Source of the DNA: Datisca glomerata
Lineage: Eukaryota; Streptophyta; Magnoliopsida; Cucurbitales; Datiscaceae
Reading direction: 5' to 3'
DNA length: 64,000 nt
Assembly: GCA_003255025.1 (NCBI GenBank)
Contig: QANY01003900.1
Coordinates: 2,028,690 to 2,092,689 of the forward strand
How positions within the stretch are numbered: the stretch's first letter is position 1; each line of letters starts with the position of its first letter. The notes beneath the pieces are model-generated. The model saw nothing but the letters and a program-made list of their open reading frames with translations, did not search any database and had not been told where the DNA came from. This document shows positions 63,120 through 64,000 of the stretch, piece by piece. Made by a program: the position numbers and the translations under genes.

Positions 63120-64000
63120 ATGATTAAAAATCCTTCCGCTGCGTATCTGATGCGCCGCTATTACGAGCACCTTTTTCCCCTGGTATTCACCTCTCTTTAT
63201 CTCTCTCTCTCTCTCTTCTTTCCCCCTCTCCTTGTTTGTCCTTCGTCCCTTTACCCATCCTCTATGTTTCCCTTTTTTTCTTGTCTCTCTCCTTCACTAT
63301 TTTTTCCTTTTTGTACATCTATGATTTTTTTGGTTTTGCTGCAGAGTTTTCCTTTCGTTTTGGAAGGTTTTATTTTCTACCGGTTGTGTAGATTTTGTTT
63401 CACCAGATCTCAAGTCATTAGCGGTTGTTTTCTCTTTAGATTTGATCGATTTGGTGTTTTTGGTGCTTCATTTGTGTGTGACACAACCGGGTGTTTTAAA
63501 TCTGCTCGAGATTATTTTATTCTTCATACAAATTGGCTTTTGGAGTGTTACTTGGCCGAGCCAAGTTTGGATGATGGAAGACCTATGGAACGAGTCACCC
63601 GGGCTCTATTTTTGTGTGCTGTATATGCACGCGATTCCCTCCATGTATGTGGGTACGTGTAATTGAGTCTTATTTGACACTTGTAAATGTTTATTTGTAT
63701 TTAGATATGATAGTTTTGTTTAGATATTGGTCTGTTGAACTCTATTCAATGTATTTTTATTTCAGGAAAAGTGTTGGTAGAAATCGTCTTTATCGATGAC
63801 GATTTTGGAAGCACGAACAAAGTTCAGTTCAAATTGAAATCATCTTTTGTAAAGATGATTTTAGTGTTAATTTCACTCTCTTTCACATTTTTCATACTTC
63901 ACTTAATTCAAACTTGCATAACCAGAAAATCAACATGCATAACATTTTATAGACTTATATCATGTGTACTATTACAAAGACAGGTACTTCTCAGTAATGT
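63120..64000. other. Right end of window, no supported gene
   Basis: A 180-codon plus-strand frame (63,120-63,662) starts in a C/T-rich microsatellite-like stretch and has no family resemblance. Its first half is Ser/Leu/Phe low complexity. A leader-plus-first-intron of a gene to the right is possible but cannot be shown from this window. Confidence 0.4.

Noticed and set aside
63120..63662. 180-codon plus-strand frame
   Set aside because: The first half is a C/T-rich low-complexity translation and the rest has no family resemblance; a neighbouring frame is open too.

Overview
This is plant nuclear DNA, AT-rich and intron-rich, almost certainly from a eudicot. The basis is the gene families (a group III SHAGGY-like kinase, a DGD2-type galactolipid synthase, an elicitor-responsive C2 protein and a methyl-CpG-binding-domain-like protein), GT-AG introns, and dense nested plant transposons. 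I see no prokaryotic operon, CRISPR array, tRNA or rRNA.

Layout. 1-3.8 kb is AT-rich repeat-like DNA with no convincing gene. 3.8-7.4 kb is a decayed autonomous Helitron (Rep plus helicase), split by a 526-bp hAT-like element. 8,338-14,590 is a complete but dead Ty1/copia element with both LTRs and a 5-bp target duplication. 15.6-21.5 kb is a 13-exon SHAGGY/GSK3-like kinase on the plus strand. Two homopolymeric C tracts follow nearby, and a short Helitron-like element lies at 22.8-23.4 kb. 24.1-25.7 kb is a C2-domain gene (+). 26.3-28.1 kb is an MBD-like gene (-), convergent with it. Two elements with long terminal inverted repeats follow: 29.1-30.0 kb and 30.7-32.4 kb, the latter with a minisatellite-like core. 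32.4-39.7 kb is a decayed Ty3/gypsy element on the minus strand. Its gag-pol order is intact, and an oppositely oriented coiled-coil-like ORF lies beyond pol. 40.25-44.4 kb is the DGD2-type gene (-).

44.4-64 kb is mostly repeats. It holds a second, heavily decayed gypsy element (47.5-53 kb) with three tandem arrays of different period, a 952-bp hAT-like element, an internally deleted copia element (55.3-57.8 kb), a 494-bp hAT-like element with a perfect 8-bp target duplication, and unclassified AT-rich LTR-like DNA.

The four host genes are unrelated in function and form no pathway or operon: hormone or stress kinase signalling, Ca2+/lipid binding, chromatin, and chloroplast-type lipid synthesis. 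The window is mainly a record of nested transposition between ordinary genes. I found no clearly new biological system. The most unusual items are the long-TIR element with a repeat core, the ORF antisense to the gypsy element, a perfect 21-bp hairpin, and a cluster of CACTGCAGTG-type palindromes. Exon models were assembled by eye from reading frames and GT-AG sites. All three multi-exon models keep frame through every junction.
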